From positions 15,538,001 through 15,602,000 of the forward strand of contig NC_066268.1 in NCBI RefSeq assembly GCF_905404315.1: DNA of 64,000 nucleotides, in the 5' to 3' direction. The position numbers were made by a program, and so were the translations under genes. This DNA is from Leptidea sinapis (Eukaryota > Arthropoda > Insecta > Lepidoptera > Pieridae). This document shows positions 60,001-64,000 of the stretch, piece after piece; position 1 is the stretch's first letter; every line of letters begins with the position of its first letter. The notes below the pieces were generated by a model that searched no databases, had not been told where the DNA came from, and worked only from the letters and a program-made list of their open reading frames with translations.

Positions 60001-60309
60001 GAAAGGATGTGAAAACCTTATTAATCTGGCAATATGAAGAATGTACGAGAGTTTCGTAATACGCTGTATTTTAATCAAGTTTCCTTTTTGTTTCCAATAG
60101 TGACACTCCCCGTAGTCCTGGGTGTGCTAGCATTAGTAGCAGCAGTGATGGGTACGGCCGGTTACCTGGTGTGGAAGAACCGACCGCCCCCGATGCAGCC
60201 TTTGGATCCCATGTACCAGAACATTGGTGCCGAGGACTGTACCGGAGAGAACCCACTCTACAAGCCACCCACGTCATCCTTCAAGAATCCCACGTACGGG
60301 AAGTGGTAG
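20905..60309 (+). CDS. Integrin beta-like membrane protein lacking the beta-I domain (gene 2, 6 exons)
   Basis: Joined exons 20905-21054, 51717-51902, 53505-53809, 57011-57089, 57522-57906 and 60101-60309 give 437 codons, all GT/AG and in frame. Order: signal peptide (1-21), PSI (about 22-65), hybrid N-half (to 112), then directly hybrid C-half (113-190), two I-EGF modules (about 190-290), beta-tail (to about 368), membrane span (about 372-393) and a 44-residue tail with DPMY, NPLY (419-422) and NPTY (431-434). The beta-I domain of about 240 residues, which binds ligand and forms most of the head contact with the alpha subunit, is absent. Intron phases match gene 1. The tail lacks the DRREF-type motif. 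It keeps sites for talin/kindlin-type PTB proteins, so a signalling, scaffold or decoy role at the plasma membrane is possible but not shown. Vertebrate ITGBL1 also lacks the head but has no membrane anchor, so it is not equivalent. Confidence 0.9.
24355..24440 (+). repeat. Dispersed repeat A, 5' fragment
   Basis: AAAATAAGGGATGAGACGAG to CAGTGCCGCTCAAGAT. Truncated at the hairpin. A near full copy lies 200 bp away in the opposite direction (24641-24896). Confidence 0.65.
24641..24896 (-). repeat. Dispersed repeat A, near full length
   Basis: It contains the core GTGCCGCTCAGAATTTTTGG ... CCTGAGAAGCACTGCATTG and the outer TCAGCTGAACGTCCTGCTCG, ending with a T/A-rich tail. Confidence 0.8.
26012..26155 (-). 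mobile_element. 3'-end fragment of the Daphne/CR1-like retroelement
   Basis: TTATGGAAAAGGAGGACAAAC onward matches the 3' end of the element at 55470-56637, then jumps from AAGGAAGGTGT to GTCCCGGCAACAC, an internal deletion of about 45 bp relative to that copy. Confidence 0.7.
27960..28022 (+). mobile_element. Short 3'-end fragment of the Daphne/CR1-like retroelement
   Basis: GTGATCACTTAACATCAGGT followed by GACCGTACGCTCGTTTG is the complement of the terminal phrase of the 55470 element. The opposite orientation marks an independent insertion. Confidence 0.55.
29995..30295 (+). repeat. SINE-like dispersed repeat (GGCAAGAAAACCATTGCCAC type), copy 1
   Basis: It shares with 61094-61442 the phrases ATTGCCACT.TTTTATATCA, GAGTACAGTA.TTGCATCA and a terminal AAATAAAGGTATT. 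Confidence 0.65.
30536..30755 (+). mobile_element. RTE-type retroelement 3' end
   Basis: One frame reads GRWGRKVLEWLRSGRRSVGR and then PPPKVDSRSGQDHWSRLDED, the degraded C-terminus of an endonuclease/reverse transcriptase polyprotein of the kind ending 'RPPTRWTDD'. It ends in an ATGATGATG run (30735-30748), typical of these 3' ends. Confidence 0.7.
31434..31733 (+). repeat. Dispersed repeat A, near full length
   Basis: ACGGGACGAGACGAGCAGGA to CAAAGGAGCCTCCCACTGG. The left arm of the hairpin is partly deleted. Confidence 0.8.
32330..32440 (+). repeat. SINE-like fragment
   Basis: TATTTTATTTAAAATAGGATG ... CTTCCACCCATTCCAAAACG ... CAGACCTGAGAAGA is the complement of sequence at 43596-43730. 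A repeat A fragment follows immediately. Confidence 0.55.
32438..32529 (+). repeat. Dispersed repeat A, core fragment
   Basis: The TACAATGCAGTGCCGGCCAG ... AGTCTGAGCGGCAGTAATG hairpin and CACCTTGAGACATAAGATGTT only. Confidence 0.7.
33384..33650 (-). repeat. Dispersed repeat A, near full length
   Basis: Minus-strand reading runs from ATGATAATAAGGGACGAGAC to GGTACCCAT. The hairpin core is present as GTGCCGCTCAG and CTGAGCGGC. Confidence 0.8.
33750..33898. mobile_element. 149-bp MITE with 8-bp target-site duplication (hAT-like)
   Basis: Terminal inverted repeats of about 28 bp (CTTAGAT.ATTT.TACGTCTAG at both ends, three mismatches) are flanked by perfect 8-bp direct repeats AGTCTAAC (33742-33749 and 33899-33906). 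An 8-bp duplication is the hAT superfamily hallmark. Relatives lie at 45725-45932 and 15391-15600. Confidence 0.82.
35265..35712 (+). repeat. Dispersed repeat (CCGCGTCTGTCTGT type), copy 1
   Basis: It is collinear with 44281-44713 over CACTACATATTATAA.GC, TTTTAGTAT, TGTTGGA.GTGTCGGAAAA, TGAGATATAACAAAATAATG and GCGGTAATGTAA. A fragment of another repeat (CAAAATTATGTTCCTTTAGAA) sits inside at 35470. Confidence 0.7.
37595..37745 (+). repeat. Probable dispersed repeat fragment
   Basis: GTGGTAAATGGGCATGAGACTC near 37605 resembles the widespread lepidopteran phrase also seen at about 11957 (GAGGCAAATGGGAAAGCACC). Weak. Confidence 0.35.
39128..39470. repeat. Composite repeat: inverted SINE-like unit joined to RTE-type 3' end
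   Basis: 39128-39310 is the complement of the SINE-like unit at 40174-40365 (GTTTAAGCCTATTTGAATTAA, AGCTCG, ACATATGGTAAATT). At 39312 it passes directly into GTAGTGTTGGTAGGCC ... GGTCAAGATCTCCGGAATAG, the RTE-type 3' region on the + strand. Confidence 0.65.
39891..40105. repeat. Possible MITE with imperfect inverted ends
   Basis: Left GTACTTAGACTTTACTTACG and right TAAGTAAAGTCTGAACAAAG are roughly complementary. No target duplication was identified. Confidence 0.4.
40174..40365 (+). repeat. SINE-like dispersed repeat (ACTTTATTCAAATAGGCTTA type)
   Basis: Shares its body with 48812-48990 and, inverted, with 39128-39310. Confidence 0.65.
41233..41439. mobile_element. Foldback MITE with arms of about 58 bp
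   Basis: The left arm starts CCATAAATATACAAATGATT and the right arm ends AATCATTTGTATAATTATGG; both arms also carry AAGTTTTCTTTA and CC.CCAATATTTG-type sequence. The centre has CACACGTGTTTCGCCTCTAC. No internal ORF. Small frames in it are by-products of the palindrome. Confidence 0.8.
41766..42054 (-). mobile_element. Daphne/CR1-like retroelement 3' fragment
   Basis: Minus strand: the C-terminal piece MWRSSTVRFSRSFLPRTTKL followed by WNELPYAMFPRRYDMGTFKK matches the end of the 55470-56637 element. It ends in the same poly-A-like tail (T run at 41766-41774). It has a duplicated GGTACGGGT/GGTGAGCCACC stretch near the 3' end. Confidence 0.78.
42538..42812 (+). repeat. Dispersed repeat A, best copy in the window
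   Basis: T-rich start, CAATGCAGTGCCGCTCAGGA, AAATTCTGAGCGGCACTACA, CTTCACGGCAGAAATAGGCG, and an end at AAAGGAGCCTCCCACTGG. The two central arms form a stem of about 16 bp. Confidence 0.82.
43130..43275 (+). mobile_element. RTE-type reverse-transcriptase C-terminal fragment
   Basis: One + frame reads QGKMEGDKSRGRSPMRWTDS, then IKPAVGGSVTSALE and a stop. This matches the 'G-x-R-S-P-x-R-W-x-D' C-terminal block also seen in the 7330-10640 element. Confidence 0.65.
43596..43730 (-). repeat. SINE-like fragment
   Basis: The complement of 32330-32440 (CTTCTCAGGTCTGA, CGAATGGGTG, ATATCCTATTTTGAAAAAAAT). Confidence 0.55.
44281..44713 (+). repeat. Dispersed repeat (CCGCGTCTGTCTGT type), copy 2
   Basis: Collinear with 35265-35712; see that entry for shared phrases. 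A more distant relative may lie at 53870-54290. Confidence 0.7.
44900..45125 (+). pseudogene. Possible non-LTR reverse-transcriptase C-terminal remnant
   Basis: A + frame reads RNSLPRTITLWNPS then, past a stop, RTVLIQLRHFQAQFKRR. The P-R-T-x-x-L-W-N spacing is like the C-terminal part of jockey/CR1-type proteins. Weak. Confidence 0.35.
45135..45290 (+). repeat. SINE-like dispersed repeat (GAAGAAGCGGCGCAAGAAACT type), copy 2
   Basis: A close match to 5085-5240. Confidence 0.7.
45514..45651. mobile_element. 138-bp MITE with TTA target duplication (PIF/Harbinger-like)
   Basis: Starts CCCCCTTATTCATAATAGTC and ends GACCATTATGAATAAGGGGG, with inverted ends of about 33 bp. TTA flanks both sides (45511-45513 and 45652-45654). 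The 3-bp TTA duplication is the PIF/Harbinger signature. Confidence 0.85.
45725..45932. mobile_element. 208-bp MITE, relative of 33750-33898
   Basis: Inverted ends CTTAGATCGTTGATACGTAT and its imperfect complement. Flanks CATTATCC and CATTATAT match at six of eight positions, consistent with an aged 8-bp duplication. Confidence 0.7.
48812..48990 (+). repeat. SINE-like dispersed repeat
   Basis: AAAGTCAAATAAATTTTATTT ... GTTAGAGCTCGCG is a diverged copy of 40174-40365. Confidence 0.6.
49723..49860 (-). pseudogene. Beta-tubulin C-terminal fragment
   Basis: The minus strand reads GEGMDEMEFTEAESNMNDLI then SEYQQHQDATADDEGEF, the highly conserved end of beta-tubulin (helix H12 into the acidic tail), 45 codons plus a stop at 49723-49725. 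The normal glutamate-rich tail is replaced by VKRARVKG. Upstream sequence (49861 onward) has no tubulin similarity and no clear splice acceptor, so it looks like a truncated retrocopy or relic rather than a real last exon. It lies antisense inside gene 2 intron 1. Confidence 0.82.
50560..50786 (+). repeat. Dispersed repeat A, degraded
   Basis: GATCGGCATCACAACTGCGC ... AGTCTCATTAGGCCAGTAAT ... GCATTATGTGCAAAGGAG. The left part is lost. Confidence 0.7.
51717..51902 (+). CDS. Gene 2 exon 2: end of PSI and hybrid N-half
   Basis: The acceptor TTTCAG precedes 51717 and the donor GTATGT starts at 51903, phase 0 in and out. It has DSWC (PSI) and LSNVKIGTEESLTVTYKSES, which aligns with the hybrid strand preceding the beta-I domain. 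The homologous gene 1 exon 2 continues into the MIDAS; this one stops at DDPK. Confidence 0.9.
51903..53504 (+). other. Gene 2 intron 2: position where the beta-I domain would be
   Basis: 1,602 bp, AT-rich, with stops in all three + frames at short intervals. No DxSxS, NxDxPEG or DYPS-like coding was found. A worn fragment of the Daphne-like element lies at about 52519-52610 (GTCGTATTGTCCTGGAAAGA, CGCCACACATCCACATGGTG). Confidence 0.75.
53505..53809 (+). CDS. Gene 2 exon 3: hybrid C-half and I-EGF1
   Basis: The acceptor TTTACAG precedes 53505 and the donor GTGAGT starts at 53810 (phase 0 in, phase 2 out, the same as gene 1 exon 4). It starts VDFVVNSTQNSDFHVEKLTK, then VNFCLADGQKSEFFNVKLNV, then PCACACSD and CNGRGNYSCGVCTCEKGR (I-EGF1). 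Confidence 0.9.
55046..55390 (+). mobile_element. 3' fragment of another non-LTR retroelement
   Basis: The open frame 55070-55309 reads SKYLDLAHEVTDMWDVDLTI, then KSLDHHLKTLSLNNWIKGQL and ARIVRKFLSLSP, the C-terminal sequence of a retroelement protein I recognise by pattern (L-D-L-A-x-E ... I-V-P-V-V ... R-x-V-R-K-F-L). A CGGCGGAATTGTCGTGAACC-type 3' UTR follows. Confidence 0.6.
55470..56637 (-). mobile_element. 5'-truncated Daphne/CR1-like non-LTR retrotransposon
   Basis: It is inserted antisense in gene 2 intron 3 and ends in a poly-A-like tail (T run at 55470-55483 on +). Perfect 8-bp direct repeats ATAACATA flank it (55462-55469 and 56638-56645), the mark of target-primed insertion. The 5' end is cut within the reverse transcriptase, just before LAKLPSFGLPESLCKW. 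Further 3' fragments of the family lie at 26012, 27960, 41766 and 52519. Confidence 0.88.
55530..56636 (-). pseudogene. Reverse transcriptase C-terminal part, open but 5'-truncated
   Basis: An uninterrupted frame of about 369 codons encodes NAGVPQGCVLSPTLF, the catalytic HCYADDSTGDAV, GILGLEIS, MEYCCHLW, CVFYRIYHG and FLPRTTKLWNELP. The palm-to-thumb order and YADDST are of the CR1/Daphne/Rex type. It lacks the endonuclease and the first reverse transcriptase blocks. The intact frame suggests a fairly recent insertion. Confidence 0.87.
56820..56886 (+). repeat. Possible tRNA-like SINE head
   Basis: GATGGCGCAACGTTAGAATC followed 30 bases on by an AGTTCGATCC B-box-like motif and a C run. Spacing is tRNA-like but arms pair poorly. 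Confidence 0.35.
57011..57089 (+). CDS. Gene 2 exon 4: I-EGF linker
   Basis: The acceptor ATTTTAG precedes 57011 and the donor GTATGT starts at 57090 (phase 2 in, phase 0 out). It encodes RTGKICETAICEKKRGDMPC then TDSARSD. In gene 1 the region from I-EGF1 to I-EGF4 takes two exons (310 bp); here it is only 79 bp. Confidence 0.82.
57208..57407 (+). repeat. Dispersed repeat A in gene 2 intron 4
   Basis: CACAATGCAGTGCCACTCAG ... TTCTGAGCGGCATCACA ... TCTGGTAAAC. It fills almost half of this 432-bp intron. Confidence 0.78.
57522..57906 (+). CDS. Gene 2 exon 5: I-EGF4 and beta-tail domain
   Basis: The acceptor GATTTTAG precedes 57522 and the donor GTACGA begins at 57907 (phase 0 in, phase 1 out, the same as gene 1 exon 7). 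It has LECSGNGVCGDCDECECF (I-EGF4), then CADICLVTNDCDECF and a cysteine-containing beta-tail with DVWVRCND, NGCNMVY and DSCEPVHEEQ. Confidence 0.9.
57907..60100 (+). other. Gene 2 intron 5, no further gene seen
   Basis: 2.2 kb of AT-rich sequence. Short open frames (for example 59143-59349) look random in composition. No repeat copy stood out. Confidence 0.55.
60101..60309 (+). CDS. Gene 2 exon 6: transmembrane span and cytoplasmic tail
   Basis: The acceptor TTCCAATAG precedes 60101, completing a V codon. A hydrophobic span (LPVVLGVLALVAAVMGTAGY) is followed by LVWKNRPPPMQPLDPMYQN, GENPLYKPP and FKNPTYGKW. The NPLY/NPTY pair and the serine/threonine run between them match integrin beta tails; the DRREF-type block does not occur. 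Stop TAG at 60307-60309. Confidence 0.92.
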
Positions 60310-60960
60310 TAAGGTAAATACCGACATTATTTTTTGAAGTCAATATCACATAGTGATTTTCTTTCCTTACTCAGCAAGTGACATTCTTGTAAATAATACA
60401 AAAAAAGTAGAGTTGTAAAAAGTAACCACTCGACAGAATTTGCCAAGCCAATTCTTTCATGAATGTACATAACTCTTTCGTAATATTGACGAAATGCAGT
60501 CGTGAGAAGATATTGTTTTTAAATATATTTATACTTTTCTATCCTCGGTCATCACAAATTTATTTCAATATTTTTATGCATAAATTTTTCATCATAAGGA
60601 ACATAAAATTAGTTTAATACTCCTTTAAATATAAATGCAATTTTCAACGCCGAATAATTACGTCACACATGCGCTAAAACTTCTTAGCAATCACAAATGG
60701 TTTGAATTGGTAGCTCTAGGGATTTTTCTGGTAGTTGATTTATGTAAACCGTCGTATTTAATAGGACAATAATTATTCCGGACATTAATTCACTATCTGA
60801 ATAATTTCAAACAGTAAAATTCATGTGCTATTCTATACCTAACTCTTCTTGTAGAAGTTATAATATCTTATTTAATTATCTATTTTCTAGTAATGTACTG
60901 CACTATAATGTGTATAGATACTTATTACATAAAGCAGAAAAATAAAGTCAAGTTAAGTAA
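60310..60960 (+). other. Gene 2 3' UTR (probable)
   Basis: AT-rich non-coding sequence from the stop to shortly after the AATAAA at 60941. The end point is inferred from that hexamer only. Confidence 0.45.
60941..60946 (+). terminator. Candidate polyadenylation signal of gene 2
   Basis: AATAAA, 632 bp after the stop. Confidence 0.45.
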
Positions 60961-61035
60961 CAGTTAGTTATAATTTAACACACTAGAGATCTTCTAACTG
61001 TTCTGTTACCTTAGTACAAATTTAGAATTAATATA

Positions 61036-61085
61036 AATCAAAATCAAATCAAATCAAAATCAAAATCAAATCAAATCAAAATCAT
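61036..61085. repeat. AAATC-type microsatellite
   Basis: Alternating AATCAAAATCAAATC units for about 50 bp. It leads into a SINE-like repeat. Confidence 0.85.
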
Positions 61086-61093
61086 TTATTCAC

Positions 61094-61442
61094 GTAGGTC
61101 ACGGAAATGACACTTATGAATGTCAAAAAAAAAAATCTTATTGAAACTACCGCTACTTCGTAAAGGGTTGAGCTAATGAGAAGAAGTAGCAAGAAACTCA
61201 TTGCCACTCTTTTATATCAAGATTTACATTTAAGTACATCGAATTACAAATCATTTCAAATTACAATAATTATATTACATATTAATGTAAAATGTAAAAT
61301 GATGCAACAGACACACTCAAACGTCAAATAGTCAGTGTTTTACACGAGTAAGTAAAAAAAGTAAATGTAAATTAATACAAAAGTTATTGAGTACAGTAGC
61401 TGCATCATCCACATACACCATAAAAATAAATAAATAAAGGTA
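61094..61442 (+). repeat. SINE-like dispersed repeat, copy 2
   Basis: Matches 29995-30295 (AGGTCA..GAAATGA.ACTT, AAGTAGCAAGAAACTCATTG, AGTACAGTAGCTGCATCA, TAAAGGTATT). Confidence 0.65.
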
Positions 61443-63783
61443 TTGTTTGAGCATTTTATAAGCGATTATAAATACTAAACTATTTAGAATATAAACTAAG
61501 TATTTACAAAGTATGGTTGCATGTGTATATTAAATCTATTTATATATATTATTGCTATTGGTTTAGATTGTGGTATAGGTAGTTAAGCACTTATATCAAC
61601 TTTGGCCCGACATTCTTCTATAACGATGATAGTCGCCAATCCTAATAGAATCACTTACAATCCCACCAGCTCTTTCCGAGTTTATTACATTGGCCTTGCG
61701 TACTCAATGACCCCGTGACTCACAGTTCAAACACGAAAACCTAATTGTATAATTAATGTTTATCACTTTTATCATTCGAAGCACACATTTCTATTTGCAC
61801 GCACTATGTTAACAAACGCATTTTAAAATTACGTTACAATAAAATTACATACATATTTTGAATTACATTTGAAATTGTAAGCTCCTGAACGGCAAAATTG
61901 ATTTTGATATGATTTTGTTGTTGTTAACTCAGGTAGTGACCCTTTGCAATATATAAGTAAGAAATGTTCCTTCATATTTTTCTTCAACTCTACTCATAGA
62001 GATATTATTCTTAAATTTTAAGAATTCTGTTTTGAATACATATATTGTATCAAGCATAAAACATATTCCAGTACCTTTTTTTAATGCAGTCAAAATACAT
62101 CTTCTAATCATTGGTAAGGACGGTCACTTTAGCTCTTGAATTAGTCCCAACATTTATCATTTATCCTAACACAGGATTTAACCCCAAGACAACGACAATC
62201 ACCATAAAGGGTCGAATTAAAATCTCATAAATGCGTATTGTGTCAAACTTAATGTTGATATTAACTTAATTTCAATTAGCATCAGATTGTGATGTTGTTA
62301 TTATTTATTGTGATAAACTGATTCTCTTGACAACCGCAGAGCAAGGTCGAATAACAATAATAAAATTGATACGATAGATTGCAAATAATCTACCTTGATC
62401 TGACTTCATAATATAATCATTGAAAAAGGTTATTACTGTGAAATTAAGAACGTAATAAAACACTGTAGAAAAACGGTAATCATTCTTAGTTTTATAGACC
62501 TAGTCTGTACTGTTCTGTTACACATAAACATTTAATTTTTCACGTAATGTAATCTTAAGCCATCAAAACCAAGTCTCGCAACTCAGTTCTTCTAGAGTAA
62601 GAAGTTGTGAGATCTTTCAACTCCTTGTGAAGCCTCTTTGGAGCTAATAGCATACACTTATGTGATTATAGTGATTATATTTTTCATTAGAGAAAATATA
62701 TTCACCCGCGTATCGTGACAGAAAATATTGCGATCGGGGCACTCTCTTTATTTATAAGCTTAAGGCATTCTTTGATGATACGTAGAATACTTATAGCGGG
62801 AATCTCGCGATAATTTTTGTTTCCTTATACGAAATCGGTGAATTCTGGCGTTAACAGCATTTACAGCCTTTTTAGTTCTTACGTGGTTACCCAATCTTCA
62901 ATGACGTTCTACAGAGGATATGTTGAAGTATCTTGAAACTAACCAACAACTCCACACCCACTTTTTACCGGGCACTCACTGCAGTTCTGTTTTCTTCAAC
63001 ATTGCATTTAATTATTATGAATTAATATTAAACACGAAAAATATGTGAAATGGCGACAAAGAATCAAAGTTTCTAACATAATTAACTTATTCCTAATTTG
63101 AATAAAAAAAAAATTGAAATTAGTTAGTTTTTAAGTTATTACAATATCATGGCCGGGCTAGTTATTGATATAATGAAAGTACTTTATATTCATATCCAAA
63201 AATAAATAATATCCCTTTTCATAATGACAACTGCCTGCTGGTATAATACAGACATTAATATTTCAAGTTCTGTCCCAGTTCAAACGCCCTTCGCATTGTA
63301 TATTATTATTCACCAATACATTTATAATAACTGCCTAAAATAACATATTAGAACTGATTAATTTCTCATCAAACATATATATTATGAGTTTTGGAAGCTC
63401 AGGTTTCTGTATAGGACTTCATTTCCAAATCACAACTCTCCCATTTTCATGTTTTTTAAAAAGCACTCAAACCTGAACACGTAGTGAACCGAATGTGATT
63501 GACAAAATTTAGTACATTCGAAGCAAATGGTGTTTCAGTAACTAATTAGGCTTGCAGGATTTTGTTGACCAAAAACATTTTGAATAGGACACTAGTGGCT
63601 CTACTTCAGACAGACTGAATTTGATAGTACAAGTAGTAAAGGTTGTTGCAAATCAACATTGGCTACGATGTGTAGGTACACACGGTATTTAGTACAATAT
63701 TGCAATTTACGTACATTGATTAATTTTATGTATATTTATTATTGTTTGTTTTTGTTTTTATACAAATATAATTATATATCAAA
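61443..63783. other. 3' flank of gene 2, no gene seen
   Basis: AT-rich sequence with short frames only. Nothing recognisable on either strand. Confidence 0.5.
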
Positions 63784-63970
63784 AGCTTCTTTGCACAGAA
63801 TGCCGGCTAGGTACAACTAAAGTGGCGCATTTTTCTGCTGTGAAACAATTATGTACAACTATTTGTTTAGGTTTGAAAGAAGCCGTAGCTATAAAATAAC
63901 CGGGAAAATGATACTTTACATCTCATGTTATTGCTTTCGCATTTGCGATGCCTCTGAGTATTTTGGATTC
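63784..63970 (-). repeat. Dispersed repeat A, degraded
   Basis: TTTGCACAGAATGCCGGCTA ... TTTCTGCTGTGAAACA ... GAAGCCGTAGCTA on the + strand is the complement of the family's right half. Confidence 0.68.
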
Positions 63971-64000
63971 AATCTAGCGAATTTTAGATTGACTCTAGAA

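Noticed and set aside
61036..61085. A CRISPR-like array
   Set aside because: It is a simple AAATC microsatellite without spacers.

Overview
The window looks like nuclear DNA from a lepidopteran insect (moth or butterfly). It is AT-rich, has small exons separated by introns, and is crowded with non-LTR retroelement 3' ends, short inverted-repeat elements and tRNA-like repeats of kinds I associate with moth and butterfly genomes. The species cannot be read from the sequence. No bacterial or viral gene block, CRISPR array or rRNA was seen.

Two integrin beta-type genes lie head-to-tail on the + strand. Gene 1 (827-13094, 8 exons, 743 codons) is a full-length but divergent integrin beta: signal peptide, PSI, hybrid, beta-I (vWA-like) domain, four I-EGF modules, beta-tail, one membrane span, short tail. 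Gene 2 (20905-60309, 6 exons, 437 codons) has the same frame-consistent order and matching intron phases, but the whole beta-I ligand-binding domain is absent. The exon carrying the first half of the hybrid domain runs in frame straight into the exon carrying the second half. About two I-EGF modules are missing too. The only sequence between those two exons is a 1.6 kb stop-dense intron. This beta-I-less, membrane-anchored integrin beta is the most notable item in the window.

The cytoplasmic tails are complementary. Gene 1 keeps a DRREY membrane-proximal motif but has no NPxY (NCTY and NPLF instead). Gene 2 lacks the DRREF-type motif, has a proline-rich stretch there, and keeps NPLY and NPTY. 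Gene 1's beta-I domain is itself eroded: no disulphide-bonded specificity loop, altered ADMIDAS positions, and D-to-N at a MIDAS position.

Layout: 1-826 upstream flank; 827-13094 gene 1, whose introns hold tRNA-like repeats, a PIF/Harbinger remnant and a decayed non-LTR retrotransposon; 13095-20900 intergenic, with a diverged direct duplication of gene 1's 3' flank; 20905-60309 gene 2, with a 30.7 kb first intron full of repeats and a beta-tubulin C-terminal fragment, and a 5'-truncated non-LTR element with target-site duplication in intron 3; 60310-64000 3' flank. All exon calls rest on reading splice sites and frame by eye; there is no transcript evidence.
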